64,000 nt of DNA, taken from Pyrenula massariospora (Eukaryota > Ascomycota > Eurotiomycetes > Pyrenulales > Pyrenulaceae). Both the position numbers and the translations under genes were made by a program. The DNA is taken from NCBI GenBank assembly GCA_021030905.1, contig JAGFMI010000011.1, positions 558,001 through 622,000 of the forward strand. The letters run 5' to 3'. Positions 43,680 to 54,788 of this stretch are shown here, one piece after another. Below the pieces are notes generated by a model. That model made no database searches and was not told the DNA's origin. It saw only the letters and a program-made list of their open reading frames with translations. Each line of letters begins with the position of its first letter. Within the stretch, counting starts at the first letter, position 1.

Positions 43680-44627
43680 TGACTTTCATATCATCAGCAA
43701 GGTGATGTTCAGATTATATGCTTCACCACAGGTTCTCAATAGCTCCTCGATCAAAATCTCTCACAGTACCACGAATCATTTAATGTGTAAATCAGACTTA
43801 GAGGACATGAGTTTATTGTTATGCTTCGGACACGAATTTTTGAAGGTCAAGATTTGTTTCGCACAAGAGCGGAAAGATTTGTTCTTTTGGATGAGGCTGA
43901 AACCAGTGATTTATTCCCAACCACCTTCTTGCGTCTTGACTACGCCGGGTGGAGCCTAGGCCGGTCGCTAAAAGTTGAGCCGAGATACACATGGCATTAG
44001 TTTCCGGGCTATCGCCAACGGAGGCGGGGGAAACACGTCTATCGTCACACTGCATCTGCGGCTGAACATTACGGCCAAATCGTCGATTAGTCGCAGCCAC
44101 GCTGTGACCTGACAAGGAGCCGTGCTGCCCGATGAAACCCACAACCGATCCGCCAACCCTGATTCCCTTCGCCCCCAAGTCTTCTCATCGGCTAGGAAGC
44201 CCGCTAGTGTCCAAAGTCCATGGCACCTTGGATCTTGACGTTTTTGAGAATTTTCGTAACGTAGATTCTCAGCACGAGAACTGATTTGCAAAGGCAATGA
44301 TGACTTGTTGACTTCAGTGAATGACGCGGAGAGCGACAATAGCAACGTGTCACACACTTTCTCACGGTATTACAGAACGCCAGTCCGGGTCATGTTATCG
44401 AATCTAGATTCCACGACGATCCAATTCCCAACAGCTGGCATGATGGACCACTTTTTTTAGATTGAATCATGTTCTTGGGGATGCCGCATGAGCCTCGAGC
44501 TAGGCTGCGCAGCTAATTAGATCTTGTGGACTGCCGCTTCTCTAAATTCTTGGGAGCTCTAGCTTGGCCAACAACATATCTTGTAAGGTCTTGCAACTTA
44601 GTTGAAATTTCTAAAGGTCGCCACAAA
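43680..44627. other. Intergenic upstream region, no gene seen
   Basis: The AAA+ and STAND-like genes are divergent, so this 950-bp stretch must hold both promoters. A minus-strand frame at 43968-44357 (129 codons) lacks any resemblance and is not called. Confidence 0.45.
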
Positions 44628-46840
44628 ATGGTCTCAAGTGGATCTGCGATAGCGCACGCCTACACTATGGACCTCAAACGGCGGAAAGGGGATCATGATG
44701 TAGGCGAGGATCTTCAGAAAGCTGTCATTCAATACCAAAAGAAGGAAGATGAGTTGAGAGCGATACGTGCGTTATACCAAGAACCAAAGTAAGCTATAAA
44801 TGGCTATCTTATCGAAGCTACTTCAGCCTTCGAATCGTTCAGTGCTCACATAGGCGAGCCCAGAGTTTCAGATTATTCCTACCTTAAGAAACAGGCCGAT
44901 GAGCTCCGCTTAGCGCAGCAATCTTTCTACGACCTATTGACACCGAGCCAACGAAAACAATTAAGAGAAGATGTTATTGATCACGAAGCGCTCACGAAGA
45001 TGGTTCAACAGACGATGAAGGAATTTAACCAAGACTCTACGCGCTTTGCGCGCATCAAACGGTGTTTCCATAAAGTCTGTGCCACGGTAGACACCCACTC
45101 TCGTGCTTTAGAGATGCTTCCTCAATCGTCAGAGTATGTTTCTTTGATCTACGGTTCCATCAACATCATAGTCCAGGTGCGTTTGCTCCCGAGAGATTCT
45201 TATAGCACCTGTAACTTGTTTCATTGCTATTTAGGCATCACGCGGTCATGAGAAGCTGGCTGAAGAATTTGGCCAGGCAGTGTTGGAGATTAACGAAGCT
45301 CTGCAATCTGTCGATCGCCATCTACTCCTTTCGCGCACTGACACTATCAAGAGAGATCTCTTCAAACTTTACACATATTTCTTTGAATTTCTTACCTCAG
45401 TCATAAAATGGTACAATCAGAATCGTCGAAATCGGTTCTACCAAAGTCTCAACAAAAGTCTTCTTCCTGAACACGAAGCAATGGTAGACAGAATCCGAAC
45501 GGTCATCAGAAAGATCGGCGATGAAAGCCAGATTGCTGGCAGGGCTGAGGTTAGGGATATCAGGCTTGTGCAGGACGATTTCATGAATGACTGGAAAGTC
45601 TTCATATCTGACTGGAAACTCTTGATGTATCCGGATGTTGAAAGAAGATCCCAGATTCTGACCGCTTTGGAAGGCCTCAAGGCTAATCGACAATACCTCC
45701 AAGAGTCGCAGCAGCGCAATAGTCTGCATACTCGAAAGACAAGTCTGCTCAACTACCTTGAACGCTTCGTAGAAAATTTCTCCGAACAGCCAGACGAAGC
45801 TTTTAGAGCTGAGCAAATAGGGAGTGCAGCCGCAGATATTATCTCCATTATTTCCTCAGCAGAGGAATCACGACCAAGAGACACAATAGCAATTCAATTT
45901 GAGCATGATCCAGAGTCCTACAGACAACAAGAAAAGCAATCATCAGAGGAATCACATATGAGTCGTAAGCTAGTCTAAGTCGCAATCATATACTAAACAC
46001 TACTAATACGAAGAGACAGAGAGCAAAACAATTGTCACCAGATCGGAAGCAATAGAGCGTTCTAAACATCTAGAGGACTATTTCTCACGAACCCAAATAT
46101 CGCCTACATTATCTACAGATAGAGCAGGGTTCATGGAGGTGGAAGTATCGTCAGCATTGAAATCCTGGACATCCAGCTCGGGATCCAAGTGCCTCTACCT
46201 CCGCTGGCCGCCTTCCGATCGGATCCGGAGAAGCTCAATGCTTGCTGCTCTATATGTGAATCTATTCCGCGAGGCCGATATACCGATTGTGTCGTACTTC
46301 CTTCAGCCCAGCGACGGCCAGGCCTTGACCACCAGCGCCAGCACCGAGAAATTACTGATGGAGCTTATGTCTTCTATAATCCGGCAGTTGGTAGAGCTAC
46401 TGCCCTCAAAGTTGCAGTATTATCAGGATAGCTCGGAACTATCTGCGTCTCACTTTGAGGGCATGACCGCCACGATCCCGTCTTTCGATCGTAGCCTTAT
46501 GACTCTTGGATCTCTCCTTTCCAATGTCCGCCAGCCCCTCCTCTTCTTTATCTTCGACGGCTTTGAATATTTAGAGTCTCTTGGCGAGGACAGTCTAGTT
46601 GCTCAATGCATAAATCGCTTTCTGACGCTTCTCCGAAGGGCGATGGCTAATGGTGGCTCAACAGAGACCCTGAAGATCCTCTACACTACGAAAGGGACTA
46701 GTGCGTGTTTGGTGGAGGAACTTAAGGATGACGAAATCATCTGGGTCAATTCCCGTTCTGGAGCTGCGAGAGGGAGGGCCGGGAATATGTCTCTCAGCGC
46801 TACGATTGAGGATTTGAGACCCAAAGGATCCGAAACCTAA
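44628..46840 (+). CDS. STAND-like protein with DUF7708-type N-terminal region, no P-loop seen
   Basis: Preferred model: exons 44628-44766, 44818-45176, 45235-45964 and 46020-46840, giving 682 aa. Junctions 2 and 3 are firm (INIIVQ/ASRGHE and ESHMS/QSKTIVT). The first junction is uncertain: the same frame continues without a splice except for one TAA at 44790, so either a 51-nt intron (gtgcgt...cgaag) removes it or the gene is broken. Residues about 60-330 are helical and resemble the region fungal databases call DUF7708 in NLR-like proteins. The C-terminal 240 residues resemble a NACHT-type core with a Walker-B-like strand (PLLFFIFDGFEYLE), but the expected P-loop site reads SSGSKCLYLRWPPSDR with no GxxGxGKS/T. 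No ankyrin, WD or TPR repeats follow. Related proteins act in fungal incompatibility and immunity; this one's role is unknown. Confidence 0.7.
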
Positions 46841-47411
46841 TGCCCAACCCTATCTGGCTGTGGGTGTCCCTCACGAATCAAATGGAAGCGATGTCAAGTG
46901 GCATTCCTTTGAAGTTGGCGAGATTTTCTGCCGTACTTTGAACGATGCTAGCCCAGAGATATTCTCACCGCAATTAGTACCGCGTACGTTTGATTGCTCT
47001 CTCGTGTATCATTGGCTTAGCTACTGCAAAATACGACACAAAAAACTTCGTAGCGACAAGGTCGCTCAACCGCCAAATCTCAAAGTTATCGACTGCCAGT
47101 CCATCTCAGTCGTAGCCGCATCGCCATCGTGCTCGTATGTCGCTTTGGGCTATGTGTGGAGCAAGGCTAATCGAGTGAAAAGTGGTGTGGAGTTGTATCA
47201 CACCATGAATATTGCGTCGGAACTGCAGTGCGGGTCAAGGACAATCCAGGACGTCTTGACAGTTACGAAAGAGCTCGGCTTTCAATACCTATGGGTCGAT
47301 AGATTTTGTATCTATTCCCATCGAACCGTCATGAAAACCCTCAACTTCATGAGTTACGCACCTCAATTTGTTGAGGGGTTTAATTTTACGCATCTGGGAA
47401 CCGAGGTCTAA
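46841..47411 (+). pseudogene. HET-domain fragment, truncated
   Basis: A frame of about 180 codons resembles the N-terminal part of a HET domain: LKVIDCQSISVVAASPSCSY, VALGYVWSKANR, TIQDVLTVTKELGFQYLWVD, then RFCIY. In intact HET proteins the next residues are CIDQ followed by an E-x-K-x-x-Q-I-x-x-M block; here the frame runs into unrelated sequence and stops at 47411. No in-frame ATG opens the domain. It begins 20 bp after the stop of the STAND-like gene in another frame. HET domains trigger cell death in fungal incompatibility. The best reading is a broken relic. Confidence 0.65.
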
Positions 47412-47487
47412 TAATACGGATACTCTTTCCGTGTTTCCTTCGGCGCCTATAGAACATCGAGCTTTGTCAGGGTAAGCACAACACATT

Positions 47488-48568
47488 TCATACTGCTTTA
47501 TCAGTCCCCAGCTCATCTATTCTAACTGCTCCTTCGTTATTTGCCTCCCTTAAGTCTAGCCGCCCCGTAGCAAGTGAATTCTTCTGCGCAAAGATCCCCG
47601 TCCTCCCTAGCTTTGTCTCTGTCACCCATTGCCTCGTCCAAATAAGGACCCGCACAACTAGGAAGATGATGACGGCAGCCACGCCAATACCGCATATATA
47701 TGCGGCACGTCGACCTGACCCATGGGACGGGTCGAAGAAAGGGTACGGATAGAAGCCCTGAGTTGCGTGCGTGATGTATGCCAGGCCCACATAAAGCAAG
47801 AGGAGGATGATGATGGGGACCAAGTTGAAATAAGGAGGTGGCGCGGTGCGTGAAAAGAGGATTTCGAGAAGTACGAATAGGGAATTCATTGCATGTCGGG
47901 AGATCTGGCGATTCGGTCAGCCAAGAGAGAGAAATGGCTTCAGAGCAAAGAATCCTCTGCCTCGGGGCACAGCGGCCAAGAATAATCATCTATGGGAAGT
48001 GCGAGACGCAGTGGACGTGTTCGGACGCTGCGCAATCAATCTGCATGTGCACTTTACCATTCATGCTCGGCAAGGCAACGTACATTGATCTCGGGTAATA
48101 GGTCGACCAAAAGTGGAAAGACAAAAGATCAGAACCTACATTTTCCCATTGATTCGTGGTCCCACGCAGCGAATCTGGATCTGCCAAGATCGCCCAGAAG
48201 GTGATGGTCACGATGATCGGAAGTACCGTTACCGTCGAATAGAGAACAGAATGCGCTGCCTGCAACGGCCTCGGCCACACCTGCAGCCAGCTTCTCCCTC
48301 TGCGTGCATACACCGCCGTATGTACACCACTAACGAGCAAGTAGGAGGTTAGGCCGAAATACGACAGCTCGGTAAAATAGGAGAATGTCTCTCCGGCGCG
48401 CTTCAGCGAATCGAGACCCCAGACTACAAAGTTCGTGACGATGGCGTATGTTGCTAGGAGGAGGCGGAGGCACGCGAGGAGGAGAGGGGAAAGCAGCCAG
48501 GAGGTCATGAAGCGGTTGGTGGGGTCAAACGGCTTTGGGACATCTAGAAGGGAATATAGCAATCTCAT
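47488..48568 (-). CDS. FAR-17a/AIG1-like membrane protein
   Basis: Two exons, 48568-48140 and 47904-47488, give 281 aa. The 235-nt intron (gtaggt...gccag) is long for this window but the junction QWEN/ISRHAMNSLFVLLEILF matches the family. Typical features are DVPKPFDPTNRFMTSW at the N-terminus, FSYFTELSYFGL in the second membrane helix, and THATQGFYPYPFFDP near the end. About six membrane segments are present. Animal relatives (AIG1, ADTRP) hydrolyse FAHFA lipids; fungal members of the family are uncharacterised. The catalytic Thr and His of those relatives cannot be confirmed by eye. The gene is intact, although it sits between two HET relics. Confidence 0.85.
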
Positions 48569-49551
48569 AGTGGGCGTCGTTGCCTTACGGGTGCATTCTG
48601 TACGTCGGGGCCTGTTGAGGATTGAAGTAGATTGGAGGGACTTTGCTAGAAAAGTAGATTCTTAACACAGCGTCTTGGAAGGAGAGCACGACGCCTGCGA
48701 ACAACAAATACACCGGAAGACTCCTGGGATGATACTTGAAGACTGGGAAAGCAAAGGCTTCGGGCAAAGGATTACGAAATGAACACTTTAAAAGGTCTCT
48801 GGCTTCTTGATGCTGATTTTGTCGATATCTCGCAAAGACCCCTGTTTTTGGCCTAGGGCACTTCCAAAAATCCCTGAACAGTCGCTGTACGTACACCAGC
48901 AATGTGGGGCCTACGAAGGGCGCACGACTTCGGTAGCTCAATTGATCGAAAGAAACCCCTGAGAGGCGCATCAAGCTTTAAGGTGGTCTAAATCTGGCTC
49001 CTCTAGCGCTCGTTTAAACCGCCTACTAACCAGACGTTTGTTTCAGCCAAGCGCCAGTGAGACTCGGCCAATACTTGCCCCTACGATGCTACCTGGAAAT
49101 CATTATGCATCGCACTCTCCATCCCTGGTACCGAACGATACATGAGGATTATCGCTTTTGAGTGCTCTGCGCTACTTGTTCTATCCATTCCGAACACCTC
49201 ACACAGCTAGGCGCAATTGGTGTTTGGCAGGTCTCCGCCAAGAGTCGCCGCCGACCCGAGACATGCCCGCCGTCAACTCGGCTGGGGAAACCTACTCATC
49301 AGGTTCAATCCGTCTGTATAGATCAAGAGAATTCTGATGAGAAGCACGATCAGATTCAGAACACGGACCAATCAATGTCAACTTCCATCGGCAAGCGTAG
49401 ATTCTCCAGTAGCTCATATATTTCTTGTATAGCACCCTTTACTCGAAAAGGCTGAAGAGGGTACAGGATTACCACCCGACTCTTCAAGAAAAGATATATG
49501 TAAGGTGGCTGAGTTTCCTCCATGACACCCTCACCGTTGTACTATTGATCT
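48569..49551. other. Intergenic with low-confidence frame and a HET relic
   Basis: A minus-strand frame at 48585-48969 (128 codons, with a hydrophobic segment SLPVYLLFAGVVLSF) ends 16 bp before the FAR-17a-like start; it may be an upstream exon, leader or relic, and no family is recognised. The second HET fragment is listed separately. Confidence 0.35.
49300..49375 (+). pseudogene. Short HET-domain fragment
   Basis: A plus-strand stretch reads SVCIDQENSDEKHDQIQNTD, matching the central HET motif that follows the WVD strand (CIDQ, then E-x-x-H/K and QIQ-x-M). Flanking sequence in this frame lacks other HET motifs, and the frame stops at 49455. It starts, in domain terms, almost exactly where the fragment ending near 47330 leaves off. 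It is either the other half of that relic or an independent one. Confidence 0.5.
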
Positions 49552-51939
49552 CTATTTATCTTGATTTCCCCATGTCGGATAGAGTGTGCCGAAAAGCACC
49601 TGCTCTAACGATTCTAAATCCTTTTTGGGCAATTTCCCATCCATGATCTTCATGAAGTAGCCCCTAACGAGAACTCTCGTTCCCATTTCATCATTCTCCT
49701 CCTTCGGAAATTCGGGTCTTCGAGATCGGTCAAATACCGGTGTTGACTTGACGATAGATTTTAAGGCTCTAGCTTTGGTCTCTATTTCTTCAATACCTAG
49801 ACGAGGTCATCATACAAGTCTCATTGTAGCTCTGAATTAAGACTTACCACAACCACAAACACTGCCTAATTCAGTTGAGCTTTCACCCACAAATAGTGAT
49901 CACAGATTTCACTCACCTGCCGGTCCGAAGACTATTTCCTCCGTCAATGTCATATACATAGCTCCACTCTCATCAAAGCTAAACTTCCTGTTAATATTGA
50001 ATGATGGGTATTTTGCCATCTCGGCCGCGTTCATTGTGGCATAGTACATAAGCGTTGAAAGACGGTTCTTCCGAAAGACCTGGGCCGCTGGAAGCTGTCA
50101 AATATGCTTCAACATGTCCTTGGTGGTCTCACCTTTCGCGATGGCGTCTTCTGGACCTTCAATGAATTTGGACATGTCCTGTGACTGCCCAGACCTATTA
50201 TCTCGATCCGGTTCACCGAGATGCATTTGTCTGAGGTGCTTCACGTAAAAATAGACACGCTGAGGCGGTAGCTGACAGAAAAGCTCTGCGACATTCTCTC
50301 TGGCTTGCTGCCTAATATCCTCATCAAGACCCTGAGACCACACGTCAATCTTAATTCTCATTTTGCGCATCTTCCCAGCTTGGTCTAAGTCGTACAGATA
50401 CGTCTTGCTGGTTCCACCTGCAGATGATCAGCAGAATGACGAGCGATTGGTTGAGAACATACCAAGTTTAAGGTAAGGTCCCACAGGACCTTCAGGATCC
50501 ATATCTAGTAAATCTTCCAGTTGCTGACGAAGACTCTCAGGCACCTGGTTCAGCTGGTGCCGCGGATCACTTGATTGGCACACCATAGAAACCTCCGAGC
50601 CCATAGAATGTGCTGCGCTTTCAAGCTTCTTCAGACAGATGAATCTCGAGTCATCTGGGCCGTCAACGACCTTGTAAACGTATGTCCTAGGATGATCTGG
50701 GGGAGAACCTAGATACCACTCCAAAGACTTGAGCGCCGACGCCTTCGAACAAAAAGCCAAAGTGGTAATTGTATGCGCCTCTTGAAGAATGATACAGTTG
50801 ATCTTGTTGACATGATTAGCCCCTATAGGAAAGAATGTGAAGCAAAACTTGTGGTTTGCTCGTGGCGAGCCATCCTCTCCTCGGATTGGCACCCTTTTAC
50901 CATCGACTATCTCAGTATACGAGTTGTTCGCCTTGCGGACTGGCAGATCTTCAAGTGTTGACCTCGCTCTTGAAGGATCGTGATGCATATTCAGCATCGA
51001 GTTCAGCATCTTTTCCCTAGTCTCCTTCCTTTTCGGATCAGAATCTTCTTCCGCATTGGGCAATAAGTTGCTTCGAAGAACTATTATTAGTTTTGGCGAG
51101 ATGACAGCAAACACGTGATGTTCAGTATAAACCCCTTCGGTCAGTTCTCCGGTCTTCTCATCGATGAATGAGCTGGTCGGTCCCTCATGAATGCTGAAGA
51201 GATTCTCGGACAAAAGAAACTCATCTTCTTCCTCAGCAGGCGTACAAATAGCAATGTAAAAGCTCTGCATATGGGCAAAAGCCCATTGCGCATCGTCTGG
51301 ATACATTTTTCCCATTAGTTCTCTGCCCCATTTGAGACCAGGATCCATCTTCAGCTCTAGTATTGCTTTGATGTTGTCAAACCAAACGTCCATCGGCCTG
51401 GTGAAGCCTTTCTCGGTCATATATTTCACGAGTCTTTCCTTGTCATTCGCAGAATAATCCTCTGCTTTCTCGTGCTGAAAGCGCCGATGGAAACCTGCGT
51501 TCCGGTACTTCATGATGAAGAGGAACTTGCGCAGTGTATCGCGCTGTTTGCGGGTTATCCACACGTCCGGCTCTCCGGCCTTATGCCTATCGCGAATCTT
51601 TGAAAATATGTCACCGGCTTGCGATTCGAGAACCGAGAGCCTCTGTTCCAGGTGATGTTGATTTCCCGCCTCTCTGAAGTCCCGATACATGTCTGTGAGG
51701 CCGAACGACTTGGCAACCGGTGCTTCAACTACCTCACCATTGTCTGCAAGGTCAATGGTGTACAGCATAGGGTCGCCATGGTACCAGCCCTTTTTTGACC
51801 CATCTTTGCCTTTGCCTTTGCTTTTGCGTTCGGCTTTGGTTGGTTTGTAAGGATGCGAAAAATTCTTCAGAATGAACCTTGGTATGAAATGATGATACTG
51901 GGATTTTGCTTCTTCAACCGTCTGCATACTCTTCGACAT
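49552..51939 (-). CDS. DUF4238 domain protein, five exons including an 18-nt exon
   Basis: Exon 1 (51939-50463) holds the DUF4238 signature YHHFIPRFILKNF at residues about 15-27. Exons 2-5 are 50417-50133, 50087-49917, 49865-49848 and 49796-49552. All introns (45-51 nt) are GT-AG, and the total is 2196 nt (731 aa). Without the last three introns the protein would stop at 50098; the added exons read AKAAQVFRKNRLSTLMYYAT, GSVCGC and GIEEIETKARALKSIVKSTP, which look like genuine protein and end in PTWGNQDK. DUF4238 proteins occur in bacteria and fungi, often in variable regions, and no activity is established. The N-terminal HxxxPRF-type motif may be catalytic, which is inference. The gene is in the accessory-looking stretch. 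Confidence 0.82.
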
Positions 51940-52308
51940 TTGCGATTTATCTACCTCCCTGGATATGATTTAGGCAATTTCTGCGCAACATTCGTTCTTA
52001 ACCAAAGAACGAAGAGTTGACAACTGGATCTGATAAATTTTGCTGTCTATCCGGCTGAACCGAGCTGAGCGTGGATGTGCCACGTGGATTGCTCCGCAGG
52101 TTACACAAAGAAGGAAACCCGCGAATCCCATTGCTGTCGACAATTCTCATGTCACTGTGGCTAGGGAATTAGTAGGATGAATAAATCTACGCATTGAGAA
52201 ACAGTACGCAAGAGAATGATAGATGCGCAACTTCGATCGACGTGTACAAACGCCTCGCTACTTCTTCAGAGTAGTAGTTCATCAATATGTTTGTATGGTA
52301 CTGGTTGC
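51940..52308. promoter_or_regulatory. Upstream region of the DUF4238 gene
   Basis: About 370 bp between the start of the DUF4238 gene and the inverted-repeat element. It should include the promoter; no distinct element is seen. Confidence 0.4.
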
Positions 52309-52510
52309 TATCCCTTACTAGTCGGTAAATGGCCAAGTCTTTTAGGGGCGAAAGTTTAAGGAGCGTGCGGGGTATATCTTAAGGGTTCTAACCCTCGATG
52401 TAAGGATCGAAAGCCTATTGTTTAGGGGTTTCTAGCTTATGTCTACCCCGCACGCCCCCTAAACTTTCGCCTCTAAAAAAACTTGGCCATTTACCGACTA
52501 GTAAGGGATA
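52309..52510. mobile_element. MITE-like inverted-repeat element, 198 bp, TA target duplication
   Basis: The element runs 52311-52508. Its ends are nearly perfect inverted repeats of about 65 bp: both start tcccttactagtcggtaaat and continue through ggccaag, then gcgaaagttta and gtgcgggg, with only a few mismatches and an A-tract length difference. TA dinucleotides flank both sides (52309-52310 and 52509-52510), the target duplication of Tc1/mariner-type transposases. There is no coding capacity, so it is a non-autonomous element of that superfamily. The transcript would fold into a long hairpin. Confidence 0.88.
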
Positions 52511-54788
52511 CTTGTTCCTATTCTTTGACGTAGAAATGGAGAATAAGAAAATGGTTTGGAGCTGCGAAGCTGACGAATTGAGCTTGCTGTGGCTTGGAAC
52601 GTCGGCTTTTATGTGCTGTGAACGGCGCCTCTTCTGTCTTGTAAGCGGTTCGAATTTATCTGTCTTCTATCGGCTCACAGCTTAGTCTTTTTAGTCCATC
52701 ACGAATATTAAAGCTTCGGGTCAAATTGCGTCTTAACCTTCTCTGACTCTACCTTGTCGCTCCGAACTGCTCTCCGAAACCTAATAGGAAAAATTCGTGC
52801 GGAACTATGCCTAGCGCTCCCGGTCCACATATCGTCTCCAATCGTTCTCAGTCTTAACCAAATGCTTATCAACTTGGATCCCTTTCTAATCCATCTAAGA
52901 AAAACGAACTACGCCCGGTATCCATCCTTGGCCCAATCTGAAGCACATTTGTTATGTAGAAGCGGAACTGCAATCAGGTCACCACTATGGGCATGCTTTG
53001 CCACAGCTAGTAATAACAAGGGCCTTATAGTAGCAGTCGTATCCATTCCATAAGTATGCGTGACAGGCGTGGGATCGAGCTCAGGCTCACGTATTGGCAG
53101 GGTTGCCGTCTCACCAGGTGCCGGAGGCCTAGGGGCGGCGAGAGAGATAGAGGTCAAGAGCGTGAGGATGAGATTGATGAGCATATTGATTGGATCTTTT
53201 GAGATACGACAGTTTGGCATAGAGCTCGCGGCTGATTGACTCAAAAACCGAGTATATTTTTGATGCCTGTAGAGCCTTTAAGCAGGTGAGGACTATTCGA
53301 GCTATTTGTAAGTTTAAGACCTCGGCTGCGCCTTCTGCGACCTCACTTTGCATTTTGAATGTGCTCCACGATGTCATTGTTTGCTACTCCCGTCCTTCTC
53401 TCTCTCGCTTATTGCAATTTTTGCACGTAGCTTCTCCTTTTTGTCCCACCTCATTTCCGTCAACTGTATTGGCCCGTCCCTCTCCGCTGATGCCGCTAGC
53501 TACTCAAACCAAAGATACGGCGTACAACATGAAAAACGCACACCAAGTGGCGCCATATGCTTGTCCGAGCTTCCAGTACATGGTTGGTATTTCGATCGCA
53601 GTATCCTTTATCATTCTCACCACTCTGGTCAAAACAAGAAGAGAGGAGAGGAACATCTTTGTTCTGACACCGTAACCCTACGATCCATCCCACTCTTCTG
53701 CGTTGGAAAGCAAGCAACCGCCGATGTTCGCACGCAATGTCTGCAAAGGTATAGAACCTGTAAGGAAGATGGGTATCTCCTGCTCTGGGATCTGAGACTT
53801 GCCTGCCTCGCTCCGATCAGATCCCATTGCCAGTGATTCCCGAGGCCCCAACAACCACCCTGAAGATAAGGGTACAACCATTCCGTGGACCAAATGTCTT
53901 CCAATCCGTGACAGCCTTCGTCATCATCAACTTCGATATCCCAAAATGACTTCAACCACTCATCACAGCTCTGCAGCCCAGCTATTCACCTCCTTGAACA
54001 GTAAGTTCTTGCACCCTCGATTTTCTCCTCAATCCTGAACTACCTACCCTAACCTTGTCCCCCTACCAGACGCCAAGTATTTCCAGTTGGCAGAACGTCC
54101 AACACGTCCCCAGTTCCGATGTGGCTAAATAGAGCGCCGCGAGTTAACGCCCTTTTTGTCCTTGTCATGGTGCTTCATGAAATGATAGGAATGGCGTATT
54201 TCGACACACGGTTCTCGTTGGGCGGAAGCGAGCATGTTGGGATACATATGGGACCATGACGGGGCAGGAGGGGGGGAGACGCCACTGGCTATATAGCCCT
54301 TGTATTTTCAAATGGAGATAAATGACAGAGAGCATGAATTGTACAGGCTTTGAAGACGACGAAAGGCTATGGATGGATTTGGAGATCATGATTGTATGAT
54401 ATGATATGATGGATTCATAGCTACAAGCGGATGATACTGAAGGGCCGACATGGATGCCGAGTAGTTAGGATCTTTCAGGGTGAGGAATACGAGGTAACAA
54501 CGTAGTCCGAGCGAGAAGAGTGTTGGCTTGGTCGACAAAGCAACGATGGTGGAAGAGCTTAGCGCGCAATTCTACTTCCCTGGCTAAAATAGGAGAAAGG
54601 GAGACTATAGCTCGCACAGACGCCCAAGCCGCTTAGCTTCAGGCGTTTTAGATAGCCTGACCCTGACGCGTGTCTGCACACTCTCATGCTCGGTTGCGCC
54701 AGCTTACAACGCACCAAGCTCCCTGCTTTAGGTGTTAGAGATAATCGTCCTGAGCTTGACGACCCTCTATGACGATCGCATCACCATC
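52511..54788. other. Gene-poor region
   Basis: Over 2 kb with only weak candidates. A minus-strand frame at 52909-53184 (91 codons) starts with a signal-peptide-like stretch (MLINLILTLLTSISLAAPRP), but the rest has one cysteine and no family, so it is not called as a gene. Plus-strand frames at 53286-53675 and 53348-53836 overlap one another and look random. Confidence 0.4.

Noticed and set aside
52909-53184. Minus-strand frame with a signal-peptide-like start
   Set aside because: Hydrophobic start only; the rest shows no cysteine pattern, domain or splice support, so a secreted effector cannot be claimed.
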